The position numbers and the translations under genes were made by a program. Below are positions 26,951 through 35,769 of a DNA stretch of 64,000 bases, piece by piece. The stretch is from REEB95 sp963762425 (lineage in GTDB: Bacteria; Pseudomonadota; Alphaproteobacteria; ATCC43930; CGMCC-115725). Location: contig CAVXKY010000004.1 in NCBI GenBank assembly GCA_963762425.1, forward strand, positions 496,001 to 560,000, read 5' to 3'. Every line of letters begins with the position of its first letter. Positions within the stretch are counted from its first letter, which is position 1. The notes beneath the pieces were generated by a model that was not told where the DNA came from, did no database searches, and saw only the letters and a program-made list of their open reading frames with translations.

Positions 26951-28445
26951 CGTTGCCGTTCTCGGGCAGGCTTTCCAGCACCCAGGTGTCCTTGGTGCCG
27001 CCCCCTTGGCTCGAATTCACCACCAGCGAGCCGCTCCGGAGCGCCACGCGCGTGAGGCCGCCCGGCACGATCCGGATCTCCTTGCCGCACAGCACGAAGG
27101 GCCGCAAATCGACATGGCGCGGCGCGATGCCGTTCTCGACGAAGGTGGGAACGGTCGACAATGCCAGCGTCGGCTGGGCGATGTAGTCGTGGGGATTGGC
27201 CTTGAGCTTCACGCGGAAGCTTTCTCGTTCCGCCTTGGTGGCATGCGGCCCAACCAGCATGCCATAGCCGCCGGCGCCGCGCGCCTCCTTCACCACCAAT
27301 TCGCCGAGATGATCGAGCACGTAGCCCAGATCCTTGGCGTCGGCGCAGGAATATGTCGGCACGTTGGACAGGATCGGCTCTTCGCCCAGATAAAACCGGA
27401 TCATCGCCGGCACAAAGGGATAAACCGCCTTGTCATCGGCGATGCCGGCGCCCACCGCGTTGGCCAGCGTCACGTTGCCCACGCGGTAGGCGTTGAACAG
27501 GCCGGGCGTGCCGACCAATGAATCGGGCAGGAAGGTCAGCGGATCGCAGAAAATGTCGTCGATGCGGCGATAGATCACGTCCACGCGCTTCGGCCCTTCG
27601 GTGGTGCGCATGTAGACGACATTGTCCTCGACCACCAGATCCGCGCCCTCGACCAGCTCGATGCCCATCTCGTCGGCGAGGAAGGAATGCTCGTAATAGG
27701 CGCTGTTGTTGGCGCCCGGCGTCAGCAGCGCGATCACCGGCTCGCCCGGGCAATTGGGCGGCGCCACCGAGCGCAGCGTGTCGAGCAGTTCCTCGGGATA
27801 GTGCGACACCGGCGCGATGCGGTGATGCGCGCATAGGTCGGGGAAGAGCCGCATCATCGCCTCGCGGTTCTCCAGCATGTAGGAGACGCCCGAGGGCGTG
27901 CGGCAATTATCCTCGAGCACGTAGAAATCCTTCGGCCCCACCCGCACCATGTCGATGCCCGAAATATGGGTATAGACGCGCCGCGGCGTGTCGAGGCCTT
28001 GCATTTCGGCGCGGAAGCCGTCGTTGAGCAGCACCAGCTCGGGCGGCACCTTGCCGGCGCGTATGATCTCGCGCGCGTGATAGACGTCGTCGATGAAGGC
28101 GTTGAGCGCCTTTACCCGCTGCGTCAGGCCCAAGGACAGGAATTTCCATTCGTCGGGGTGGATGATGCGCGGAATGATGTCGAACGGGATCAGCCGCTCG
28201 GGATCGCCGCCGTCGTTATAGACCGCGAAGGTGATGCCGGTGCGGCGGAACAGGAACTCGGCCTCGCGCCGCTTCAGCATCAGGAAATCGCGCGGCATCT
28301 TGTCGAGCCAGGTCCTGACTTGCCGGTATTGCGGCAGGCATTCGCCCGGCAGGCCGGTCTCGTCGAAGGCCTGGGCGTAGGTTTTCGGCAAGGTCACGGC
28401 GTCTTCCACTTGCGGTTTCCCCAACGAGGGCGGTCTTGGTTTCAA
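26928..28445 (-). CDS. Circularly permuted ATP-grasp type 2 protein of the Anbu operon
   Basis: 505 residues, typical for the CP_ATPgrasp_2 family. Landmarks are the N-terminal QRVKALNAFIDDVYHAREI, the central DNCRTPSGVSYMLENRE (ATP-grasp acidic/Asn motif), LLTPGANNSAYYEHSFLADEMGIELVEG and the lysine-rich KEARGAGGYGMLVGPHA nucleotide loop. It is predicted to form an amide bond with ATP, perhaps making a short peptide. The start is uncertain: the longest frame opens with TTG 28445, while GTG codons at 28409 and 28397 are equally possible. It is first in the operon; the promoter should lie in 28446-28777. Confidence 0.88.
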   Translation of the reverse strand: MKPRPPSLGKPQVEDAVTLPKTYAQAFDETGLPGECLPQYRQVRTWLDKMPRDFLMLKRREAEFLFRRTGITFAVYNDGGDPERLIPFDIIPRIIHPDEWKFLSLGLTQRVKALNAFIDDVYHAREIIRAGKVPPELVLLNDGFRAEMQGLDTPRRVYTHISGIDMVRVGPKDFYVLEDNCRTPSGVSYMLENREAMMRLFPDLCAHHRIAPVSHYPEELLDTLRSVAPPNCPGEPVIALLTPGANNSAYYEHSFLADEMGIELVEGADLVVEDNVVYMRTTEGPKRVDVIYRRIDDIFCDPLTFLPDSLVGTPGLFNAYRVGNVTLANAVGAGIADDKAVYPFVPAMIRFYLGEEPILSNVPTYSCADAKDLGYVLDHLGELVVKEARGAGGYGMLVGPHATKAERESFRVKLKANPHDYIAQPTLALSTVPTFVENGIAPRHVDLRPFVLCGKEIRIVPGGLTRVALRSGSLVVNSSQGGGTKDTWVLESLPENGNDAQPNRR

Positions 28446-28777
28446 GTAAAGTCTGCAAGGCCCGAGCCAAGTGGCAGCTACGGTCTACAAAATTGATTTT
28501 CCTCGCTTATTCGGAAGAAGGCCAGGGCCCGGCCGGATGGTAACGGCAAAGCATCCTGGAATATGACGGGTAATGGTGCCTAAAATATGGGCAGTATTAT
28601 GACCGTCGTTGATCCGTTTTTCCAAGCGGCCCGCATTGCACGTCCAAGCGCTGGCGCGATGAAGGGAATGGGGGGCGGGGGTTTCTTCGATTCGAGCCAG
28701 ATCCGGCCCCTACGCGTATCGTTGTTGACGCTCAAGGCGAACGGCGGCATCCATTACGGGGGATCGGGGGGAGAGAC
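28446..28777. other. 332-base intergenic region between divergent Anbu operon and cfa-type gene
   Basis: This spacer must hold the promoters of the reverse-strand Anbu operon and the forward cyclopropane-fatty-acid synthase gene. AT-richer stretches occur at about 28485-28515 and 28585-28615. A GGGGGGAGAG ribosome-binding site lies at its right end. A 64-codon frame at 28587-28781 that overlaps the next start has no recognisable features and is not called. No repeat or terminator stands out. Confidence 0.5.
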
Positions 28778-30037
28778 ATGACGCTGCGTGACGATCGCGA
28801 GGGCTTCCTGGTCGACGCGCCCGTTCGGCGCGCGCATGGATCGCGCCTCCGCCGCGGGCTGTGGGCGGCGCTGCTGGGCGGCATCGGCGGGCGGCTGCAA
28901 ACCGGAAAGCTGACGGTCGAGACGCCGTCGGGCGAGCAACTGGTTTTCGGCGGCAAGTCGGCGGGGCCGACGGCGTCGCTGCAAATCCACCGCTGGCGGA
29001 GCCTGCGCCGCCTCATCCTGGGCGGCGATCTCGGCTTTGCCGAATCCTACATGGACGGAGACTGGTCGAGCCCCGATCTCGCCGCGCTGATCGAATTCGC
29101 GGTGCGAAACGAGGCGGCGCTCGGCTCGGCGATCATGGGCACGGCGCCGTTGCGGCTGCTGAACCGGCTGCGGCATCTCACCCGCGCCAATACCAGGCGC
29201 GGCAGCCGGCGCAACATCGCGCAGCATTACGATCTCGGCAACGAGTTCTATGCGCGTTGGCTCGATCCCAGCATGACCTATTCCTCGGCCATTTATTCCG
29301 GCGGGGAGACGCTGGAAGAAGCGCAGGCGGCCAAGATCGACCGCGCCATCGGGCAGCTCGGCCTCGCCGGCGGCGAGCGCGTGCTTGAGATCGGTTGCGG
29401 CTGGGGCGCCTTGGCCGAGGCCTTGGTCGGCCGTTACGGCAGCCGCGTCACCGGATTGACCTTGTCCGAAAAGCAGCGCGCCCATGCCGAGGCGCGGCTC
29501 GCCAAGGCAGGCCTCTCCGACCGCGCCGAGATTTGCTTGCGCGATTATCGCGACGAGAAGGGGCTGTTCGACCGCATCATCTCGATCGAGATGTTCGAGG
29601 CGGTGGGCGAGGCAAATTGGCCCAAATTCTTCGAGGTGGTGCGCGAGCGCCTCGCGCGCGGCGGCAGCGCGGTGCTGCAAATCATCACCATCGCCGATGA
29701 GCGTTTCGAGACCTATCGCCGCGCCGCCGATTTCATCCAGCGTTACATCTTCCCCGGCGGGATGCTGCCTTCGCCGTCGGTGTTGCGCGAGCAGATCGCG
29801 CGCGCCGGGCTCTCGCTGGCGTCGCTGGAGAATTTCGGCGCCAGCTACGCCAAGACCTTGGCGGAATGGAACCGGCGCTTTCAGCGCGCCTGGACGGATA
29901 TCGCGGCGCTGGGCTTCGATGCGCGATTCAAGCGTATGTGGGAATATTACTTGGCCTATTGCGAGGCCGGATTCCGCGCCGGCACCATCGATGTCGGCCT
30001 CTATCGCATCGAAAAGCCGCTCTCCAACCTGAACTAG
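28778..30037 (+). CDS. cfa: Cyclopropane-fatty-acyl-phospholipid synthase family methyltransferase
   Basis: 419 residues, the usual length. An N-terminal domain (FAESYMDGDWSSPDL) precedes the SAM-dependent methyltransferase core: NIAQHYDLGNEFYARWLDPSMTYSSAIY, glycine loop LEIGCGWGALAE, ISIEMFEAVGEANW and FIQRYIFPGGMLPS, all diagnostic of the CFA synthase family. It methylenates the double bond of unsaturated acyl chains in membrane phospholipids, or transfers a methyl group in related enzymes. A strong ribosome-binding site (GGGGGGAGAGAC) precedes the ATG. It is convergent with an SDR gene. Confidence 0.9.
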   Translation: MTLRDDREGFLVDAPVRRAHGSRLRRGLWAALLGGIGGRLQTGKLTVETPSGEQLVFGGKSAGPTASLQIHRWRSLRRLILGGDLGFAESYMDGDWSSPDLAALIEFAVRNEAALGSAIMGTAPLRLLNRLRHLTRANTRRGSRRNIAQHYDLGNEFYARWLDPSMTYSSAIYSGGETLEEAQAAKIDRAIGQLGLAGGERVLEIGCGWGALAEALVGRYGSRVTGLTLSEKQRAHAEARLAKAGLSDRAEICLRDYRDEKGLFDRIISIEMFEAVGEANWPKFFEVVRERLARGGSAVLQIITIADERFETYRRAADFIQRYIFPGGMLPSPSVLREQIARAGLSLASLENFGASYAKTLAEWNRRFQRAWTDIAALGFDARFKRMWEYYLAYCEAGFRAGTIDVGLYRIEKPLSNLN

Positions 30038-30069
30038 GATCAGGGCGCGTCAAGCCGTATCCCGCCGGG

Positions 30070-30807
30070 TCAGCGGGCGCCGGTGACGTCGAGCACCGCG
30101 CCCGAGACATAAGACGCCTCCGGCGAGAGCAGCCACAGGATCGCCGACGCAACTTCCTCGGGCCGGCCGGCGCGGCCCATCGGCAGCTTGGGTCCGATCT
30201 GGGCGATGCGGCCGGGCGGCTGGATCTCGGTGTCGATCACGCCGGGGCGCACGCAGTTGACGCGGATCTTCTCCGCCGCCAGCTCCTGCGCCAGGCCGAA
30301 GGTGAAGATCTCGATCGCCGCCTTGCTCGCGGCATAGGGGGTGAGTTCGCCGGCGCCGCCCAAACGCGCCTGGGCCGTGGACAAGGTGACGATGGCGCCG
30401 CCTTGGCCGCCATGCTTGGTCGACATGCGGCGCACCGCCTCGCGGCAGCACAGCAAAGTGCCGGTGACGTTGATGCCAAGCAGGGTTTCGATCCCGCGGG
30501 CTTCGACCGCGTCGATGCGGCCCAAGGGTCCCAATATGCCGGCGCTATTCACCAGCGCGGTAATACGGCCGAGTTTCTTGTCCACTTCGGCGAAAAGCCG
30601 GACCACGTCCTTTTCCTGGCTGACATCGGCGGCGAAAATTTCGGCCTTGCCGCCGCCGCCGCGGATTTGCGCCGCCACCGCTTCGGCGCGATCGCTTTTG
30701 GCCAGGTAATTGATCGCCACCGCGTAGCCGCGTTTGGCCGCGAGCAAGGCCGACGCCGCGCCGATGCCGCGTCCGCCGCCGGTGACCAACAGGATTTCGC
30801 TCATCAT
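30070..30807 (-). CDS. SDR family NAD(P)-dependent oxidoreductase
   Basis: 245 residues with TGGGRGIGAAS near residue 9, NSAG in place of NNAG, catalytic Ser in TLSTAQARLG and YAASKAA (Tyr/Lys). The C-terminal PEEVASAILWLLSPEASYVSGAVLDVTGAR is typical of 3-oxoacyl reductase-like classical SDRs. Two adjacent ATGs (30807, 30804) are possible starts. Substrate unknown. It stands alone, convergent with the cfa-type gene and divergent from the haem-motif protein. Confidence 0.85.
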   Translation of the reverse strand: MMSEILLVTGGGRGIGAASALLAAKRGYAVAINYLAKSDRAEAVAAQIRGGGGKAEIFAADVSQEKDVVRLFAEVDKKLGRITALVNSAGILGPLGRIDAVEARGIETLLGINVTGTLLCCREAVRRMSTKHGGQGGAIVTLSTAQARLGGAGELTPYAASKAAIEIFTFGLAQELAAEKIRVNCVRPGVIDTEIQPPGRIAQIGPKLPMGRAGRPEEVASAILWLLSPEASYVSGAVLDVTGAR

Positions 30808-30923
30808 GTCCCCAAATCATTCGCGCCGCGTCCGGCAAGCTACCAAGATTCTTGTGATATATCATACAGTCAAGTCCGGCTCTCCATGGATGAAGGCCGC
30901 GCGCGGCGTAAGCGGGGGTAAAT

Positions 30924-32081
30924 GTGATTCGGAAGCTATGCGCTGGAATTCTCGCCTTGGCGGTTTTCGCGGGCCTGATGCGCGGCGCTTGGGCGCAGGC
31001 CGATCCCGATCCCGCCATAAATCACGCGGATCAGGTTTCCTGGTCTCTGTTCGCCGAGGTCACGGCTCCGGCGGCGTCTCCGGGCAACCACGACGTCCGG
31101 TTCGAAACCTGGGCGTCGGATGCCGACACATTCACCGAGCCGCCGCGCTGGCCGGGTGCCACGCCAAGCGAGAAGAAATTGCACCGGGAAGTCTTGACGC
31201 CGCGAGCATCGCCGGCTCCGGGTTCCGGGCAATCCGTGGCGCCGGCGGGGCAAAACGCCAATGGCGAAGAGGTGCGCCGGAATCAGCCGGCGTTTCGGTT
31301 TATCGTCGACAATCGGCTCTATGACGAAGAAGGCTTGGCCAAGGCGTTCGCCGCGGGTCAGCCGATCGACTTTCCGGTCGATGCCATCGAGGTCAAGGCG
31401 GATTGGGTGCTCGCCGAGGGGGGCGGCCGCGATGAGTCGCTTTACTACTCGAACATCGCCTCCGACCATAAAAAATACCTGCTTCTGTCCATGCACATCA
31501 TTTCAAAACAGGTGCCGAATTGGACCTGGGCGACGTTCGAGCACCAGGATAATCCCGGACGGTGCGACTTTCTCGGTTGCCGGGACAGCTTCGGCGCCAA
31601 GGTGGCATGGGTTCCGCCCCAACAAGGAAAGGCGGGTCAGCGATATGCCGCTTGCGAAAAGACGCAAGCGGTTCTTGCGATTTTCCGGAAAAATAATCTC
31701 GCGGATGTTTTCCGGAATTATTGCCTCAAAGGGAGTCAAACCGACTTCGTCGATCCGACCGGCCTGCCGACCCGATTGGGAAATTCGGTTACGGAAAAAG
31801 GCTTCGTCAATACGGCCTCTTGCATCACCTGCCATGCCCGCGCCGTGTTTAACAAGCAGGGGCGGAATGTTTTTGGCACGGGCCTCATCAAGGCCTCGCT
31901 CAATCCCGTGTCCTGCCCTACCGGGGATCAGTGCAGCCCCAACGGAACGCCCCTGCCGCGATGGTTCTGGTCCAATCCGAATAGTCTGCGGCAATCGCGC
32001 TCGGCGCTGCAGGCGGATTTCGTATGGTCGATTCCGACTTGCGTCATTCCAAAGGGCAAATCGGCGGGTCCGTGTTCCTAA
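30924..32081 (+). CDS. Secreted protein with a CxxCH haem-binding motif, unknown function
   Basis: 385 residues from GTG 30924, with signal peptide (ILALAVFAGLMRGAWA, cleavage near 25). The mature protein has one cytochrome c-type motif, ASCITCHARA, near residue 303, and a number of other cysteines (e.g. GRCDFLGCRDS, PVSCPTGDQC) that may form disulphides. No standard cytochrome c fold is recognised around the motif. Similar large single-haem proteins of unknown role occur in soil alphaproteobacteria. It is not in an obvious operon. Confidence 0.7.
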   Translation: MIRKLCAGILALAVFAGLMRGAWAQADPDPAINHADQVSWSLFAEVTAPAASPGNHDVRFETWASDADTFTEPPRWPGATPSEKKLHREVLTPRASPAPGSGQSVAPAGQNANGEEVRRNQPAFRFIVDNRLYDEEGLAKAFAAGQPIDFPVDAIEVKADWVLAEGGGRDESLYYSNIASDHKKYLLLSMHIISKQVPNWTWATFEHQDNPGRCDFLGCRDSFGAKVAWVPPQQGKAGQRYAACEKTQAVLAIFRKNNLADVFRNYCLKGSQTDFVDPTGLPTRLGNSVTEKGFVNTASCITCHARAVFNKQGRNVFGTGLIKASLNPVSCPTGDQCSPNGTPLPRWFWSNPNSLRQSRSALQADFVWSIPTCVIPKGKSAGPCS

Positions 32082-32138
32082 TCCCGCCAATCCCGCGACG
32101 AGATCAATGCGTCCCAGCCATGGCTTGAGGATTCGGTC

Positions 32139-32993
32139 TCAACCCAAGGCCTTGATGGCGCCTTCAACGGCGGCGCGCAGGAAAGCCTCGGTTTCGGTCT
32201 CGCGGTCCTTCGCCCCCAGGACTTGGCTTGCGGTCGCGATCGCCGCGGTGAAATCGCGCGTATGCCAATGTCCAAGCTTCGGCAGACGCGGCAAGGAAGA
32301 CGCTTCGGGATAGGGATAGGGGCTCACATAGAAATAAGGTTCATCGTAATACTCGTCTCCCGGCGACATTCCCGCATTCACCGAGCGGGCTTTCTCATCA
32401 TGGCCCGGATCGAGCGCGATCAAGGTGGCCAGATCGAAATGGTGGGGCCAGCAGCGCACAGGTGACGCCGAGAATTTCCGGCCGATCATTTCTTCCCGAA
32501 TGAGGCCGAGCGAATGATCGGCATTGGAAAACCAAGCCGCCAGCTCGGCCAGAACATCGCCAAGCCCGGCCGCATCGTAAACCGCGCCCCCGGCAATCGC
32601 GGGTTCGGGAATTTTATAAGGCGACGGCTTGTCGAGCGGCCCTTGCATCGAGACCTATGGCGTCGAGACGCTCCCCGAGCCATTGGCGCACTTCCCTGTC
32701 GGTGCGGCCGCTCAACGAAAGGTCTGGGTGCTCCCGCTCTCTTTGTCGAGCAATGGCAGCGTCAAATCGGCGATCTTCAAGCCCAGGCGCAGATCGCCCC
32801 TCAGGCGATGCGTCGTCAAACCATCGAGCTTGGGGTCCCAGCCCAGATTGGTGTGGCTGTCATCGGCTCGCGGCGGGACATAGGCGCGCGCCGCGCGGGC
32901 GAGAAACTGCACGGCGTAATGGGCCTGAAGCCGCCCCTTGCGCAAGCCGCCGCGATCGATGCCGCGGAGCGGCCGCCAGTCCAATCTGCCCAT
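32139..32993 (-). pseudogene. Broken gene of unknown family (two compensating frameshifts)
   Basis: Three reading frames on this strand make one protein-like sequence. The first part (from 32993) runs to LTLPLLDKES and hits a stop at 32712. A middle part in another frame reads LSGRTDREVRQWLGERLDAIGL. The last part, in a third frame, reads PSPYKIPEPAIAGGAVYDAAGL and continues with WPHHFDLATLIAL and EPYFYVSPYPYP to the stop at 32139. The total, 855 bases, is a multiple of three, so a one-base loss near 32715 is offset by a one-base gain near 32650. The restored protein would be about 284 aa. I do not recognise the family. Sequencing error is possible, though two events in about 70 bases favour real decay. 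Confidence 0.6.
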
Positions 32994-33140
32994 GGCGGAT
33001 TCCCCTTATTCAATCTAACCTGCGGCCCGGTTGAACCGAAGTAACATGACGGTGAAGCGGTCCGGAGGCGGATTGAACGCCGCGCCGGGTTCAGGTCAAA
33101 TACGCCGTTCGACGGAAACGCGCTGAGAGGAGACGCATTC

Positions 33141-34256
33141 ATGGCTCGCGAACCGGATTGGACCGATGTCGGGGCCGCCGACGAGCTCTCCAAGCAATCC
33201 TGCCGGCCGATGAAGGTGAAGCGCGCGGATATCGCGCTCTCGTTCAAGGACGGCGTGTTCGGCGCCATCGCGAACACCTGCAATCACGTCGGCGGTCCGC
33301 TCGGCGAGGGCAGCATCGATTCGGCCGGGTACATAAAATGTCCGTGGCACGGGTGGAAATTCGACCGCTGTACCGGCAAGGGCGAGCCCGGTTTCGAGGA
33401 GGATTGCGTGCCCGCCTTCCCGGTGAAGGTCGAGAATGGCCGCGTGTTCGTCGACGTCGCGAACCCGTCCAAGCGCATGAAGAAACCGCACCCGCCCCAT
33501 CCGCTCTCGCGCGAGCCGGTGCGCGCGCCGGGGAAGCTGCGCCTCGCCGGGATTTCGACGACCGTGATGGACGCATCCCATCCGCGCTTCTCCGGCTCCG
33601 ACCATTTGCTCGGTTGCGCGCTGGCCGAAGGGAAGCGGCTCGGCGCCGAGACCAAGCTCATCACCCTCAACGATCTCAAATTCCGGGCCTGCGAGGGTTA
33701 TTTCTCCAAGAGCTACTACGCCTGCACCTGGCCGTGCTCGATCACGCAGATGGATCCCAAGGACCAGATGGACCAGGTTTACGAGGCGCTGGTGTTCTGG
33801 GCCGACGCCGTCATCGTCTCGACGCCGATCCGCTGGGGTTCGGCCTCCTCGCTCTATTTCAAGATGGTCGAGCGGCTCAATTGCGCCCAGGTCGATATTT
33901 CCCGCAACGAGAAGCTGCTCATCCGGAACAAGGTGGCGGGTTTCATCATCGTCGGCGGCCAGGACAACATCCAGGGCGTCGCCGGTTCGATGCTGAGCTT
34001 TTTCGCCGAGCTCGGATTCCTGTTCCCGCAATTTCCCTATATCGCCCATTCGCGCGGCTGGTCGCACGAGGACATGGAGAACAACGTGCGCATCGTCCAA
34101 AATTCGAAGGAGCTTGCGCAAGGCGCGGCCGCGCTCGCCGGGCGCTGCCTCGACTTCGCCGGCAAGCTTCTCGCGGCGGAACCGTCATCGGTGGCGGTCA
34201 TGGGCGGCGGGCGCAAGGGCCATCCCGTCATGGCCGACCCCGTCGATCAGGATTAG
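33141..34256 (+). CDS. Fusion of Rieske [2Fe-2S] domain and NADPH-dependent FMN reductase (flavodoxin-fold) domain
   Basis: 371 residues. Residues 1-115 form a small Rieske ferredoxin with cluster ligands Cys47, His49, Cys67 and His70. After a proline-rich linker (KKPHPPHPLSREP), residues 133-330 form a flavodoxin-like NAD(P)H:FMN reductase domain: LRLAGISTTVMDASHPRFSGSDHLL, WADAVIVSTPIRWGSASSLYFKMVERL and IIVGGQDNIQGVAGSMLSFFAELGF. The layout suggests electron flow from NAD(P)H through FMN to the iron-sulphur centre in a single soluble polypeptide. Good ribosome-binding site (GAGAGGAGA). The partner is unknown; Rieske oxygenases and Rieske-fused membrane proteins are encoded elsewhere in the window. 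Confidence 0.85.
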   Translation: MAREPDWTDVGAADELSKQSCRPMKVKRADIALSFKDGVFGAIANTCNHVGGPLGEGSIDSAGYIKCPWHGWKFDRCTGKGEPGFEEDCVPAFPVKVENGRVFVDVANPSKRMKKPHPPHPLSREPVRAPGKLRLAGISTTVMDASHPRFSGSDHLLGCALAEGKRLGAETKLITLNDLKFRACEGYFSKSYYACTWPCSITQMDPKDQMDQVYEALVFWADAVIVSTPIRWGSASSLYFKMVERLNCAQVDISRNEKLLIRNKVAGFIIVGGQDNIQGVAGSMLSFFAELGFLFPQFPYIAHSRGWSHEDMENNVRIVQNSKELAQGAAALAGRCLDFAGKLLAAEPSSVAVMGGGRKGHPVMADPVDQD

Positions 34257-34271
34257 GGCGTTTTCGCTTCC

Positions 34272-35747
34272 CTAGGGCAGCTTCCTGTCGGCATAGGGGA
34301 ACCAGTCGCGCTTGCGCTCCTGGACGTAATCGAGATGGACGTGTTTCGGCTCGCGGAAAGCGTCGAGGCCCTCCGCGCCGAGCTCGCGCCCGATGCCGCT
34401 GTGACGCATGCCGCCGAAGGGCGCGGCGTTGTTGTCGGATAGCGGATCGTTGATCCAGAAGCTGCCCGCCTTGATGTTTTCCATGGCATTCATGGCGAGT
34501 TCGAGGTTCTTGGTGTAGATCGTGGCGCCGAGGCCGTACTCGGAATCATTCGCCTTCGCGATCGCCTCGGCGGCGTCCTTGGCGGTGAAGATCGACACCA
34601 CCGGGCCGAACAATTCTTCTTTGGTGGCAATGCCGCCGTGGCGCATTTTGGATATCACCGTCGGCTGGAAGAAATGGCCCTTGAGGCCGCCCGGCTGGAA
34701 TCGCTTGCCGCCCAAGAGCAATTCCGCCCCTTCGGACAACACGGTCGCGACTTGGCTTTCGAGCTTCGCGACCGCGTCCCCTGAAATCAGCGGTCCCATG
34801 TCCGTCTTGGGGTCGATCGGATCACCGACCTTGAGATTCTTGACGTGTTCGACGACGCGCTTGGTGAAATCCTGGGCGATCGATTCGACCACGTAGATGC
34901 GTTTGGACGAGGTGCAAACCTGGCCCGCGTTCAAGAGCCGCGCCCACACCGCGCCGCGCGACGCGATGTCGAGATCGGCGTCCTCGAACACGATCAGCGG
35001 GTCGATCCCGCCCAATTCAAGATTGACCTTCTTCAATTGCGATCCCGCCGCGGCGGCGATCTGCTTGCCCACATCGGTCGAGCCGGTGAAGGCGATCATG
35101 TCGATATCGGGATGAGCGGTCAAAATCTTGCCGGTGTCGCCGGCGCCGGTGACGATATTGACCACGCCCGGCGGCAACACGTCATAGCATTCGCCCAGCA
35201 GCAGTCCGGAAAGCGGGTTCTGGTGCGGCGGCTTGCACACGACGGTGTTTCCGGCCGCGATCGCCGGCGCCACCTTCCAGGCGGTCAAAAGCAGCGGGAA
35301 GTTGAACGGCGCGATGCAGGCCACCACGCCATAGGGTTCCTTGCGGACGAAATTGACCTGGTGGTCGGCGCCGGGCGGGATGGCGAGGCCGAGCGACGCG
35401 CGGCCCACCTCCGCGAAATAGTCGAAACATTCGGCCACCCATTGCACGCAGTCGGTTGACTCGATCAATGGTTTGCCGGTCTCGGCGGTCATCATCTTGG
35501 CGATGGGCATCTGGCGGGCGCGAATGCGGTTGGCCACTTCGTGCAAAAGCTCCGCCTTGCTGACGCCCGGCGTCCGCCACCATGCAAGTTGCGCGGCGCG
35601 CGCCGCCTTCACCGCCGCGTCGATATCGGCCGCGCCGCAGGCCGGAATGCTGTCGAGCTTCTCGAGCGTCGCCGGATTGTGGATTTTGATCGCCGTATTC
35701 GACTTCGCGGCCACGAACTTGCCGTTGATCAGGATGGATCGGAGCAT
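34272..35747 (-). CDS. NAD(P)-dependent aldehyde dehydrogenase
   Basis: 491 residues with a complete ALDH fold: IAPFNFPLLLTAWKVAPAIAAGNTVV, general base Glu245 in LELGGIDP and nucleophile Cys278 in NAGQVCTSSKR. NPLSDNNAAPFGGMRHSGIGRELG is the conserved C-terminal motif. The best guess is an aminoaldehyde, betaine-aldehyde or semialdehyde dehydrogenase, because the gene lies 22 bases downstream of an amine-oxidase-type flavoprotein and is the last gene of that operon. This pairing resembles PuuB/PuuC of putrescine degradation, but the substrate is not proved by the sequence. Confidence 0.9.
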   Translation of the reverse strand: MLRSILINGKFVAAKSNTAIKIHNPATLEKLDSIPACGAADIDAAVKAARAAQLAWWRTPGVSKAELLHEVANRIRARQMPIAKMMTAETGKPLIESTDCVQWVAECFDYFAEVGRASLGLAIPPGADHQVNFVRKEPYGVVACIAPFNFPLLLTAWKVAPAIAAGNTVVCKPPHQNPLSGLLLGECYDVLPPGVVNIVTGAGDTGKILTAHPDIDMIAFTGSTDVGKQIAAAAGSQLKKVNLELGGIDPLIVFEDADLDIASRGAVWARLLNAGQVCTSSKRIYVVESIAQDFTKRVVEHVKNLKVGDPIDPKTDMGPLISGDAVAKLESQVATVLSEGAELLLGGKRFQPGGLKGHFFQPTVISKMRHGGIATKEELFGPVVSIFTAKDAAEAIAKANDSEYGLGATIYTKNLELAMNAMENIKAGSFWINDPLSDNNAAPFGGMRHSGIGRELGAEGLDAFREPKHVHLDYVQERKRDWFPYADRKLP

Positions 35748-35769
35748 AGCGTTCTCCTTCTGAGGCAGT

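Noticed and set aside
28587..28781. 64-codon frame overlapping the start of the cfa-type gene
   Set aside because: No motif, membrane helix or good ribosome-binding site; the overlap is with a gene that has its own strong site.
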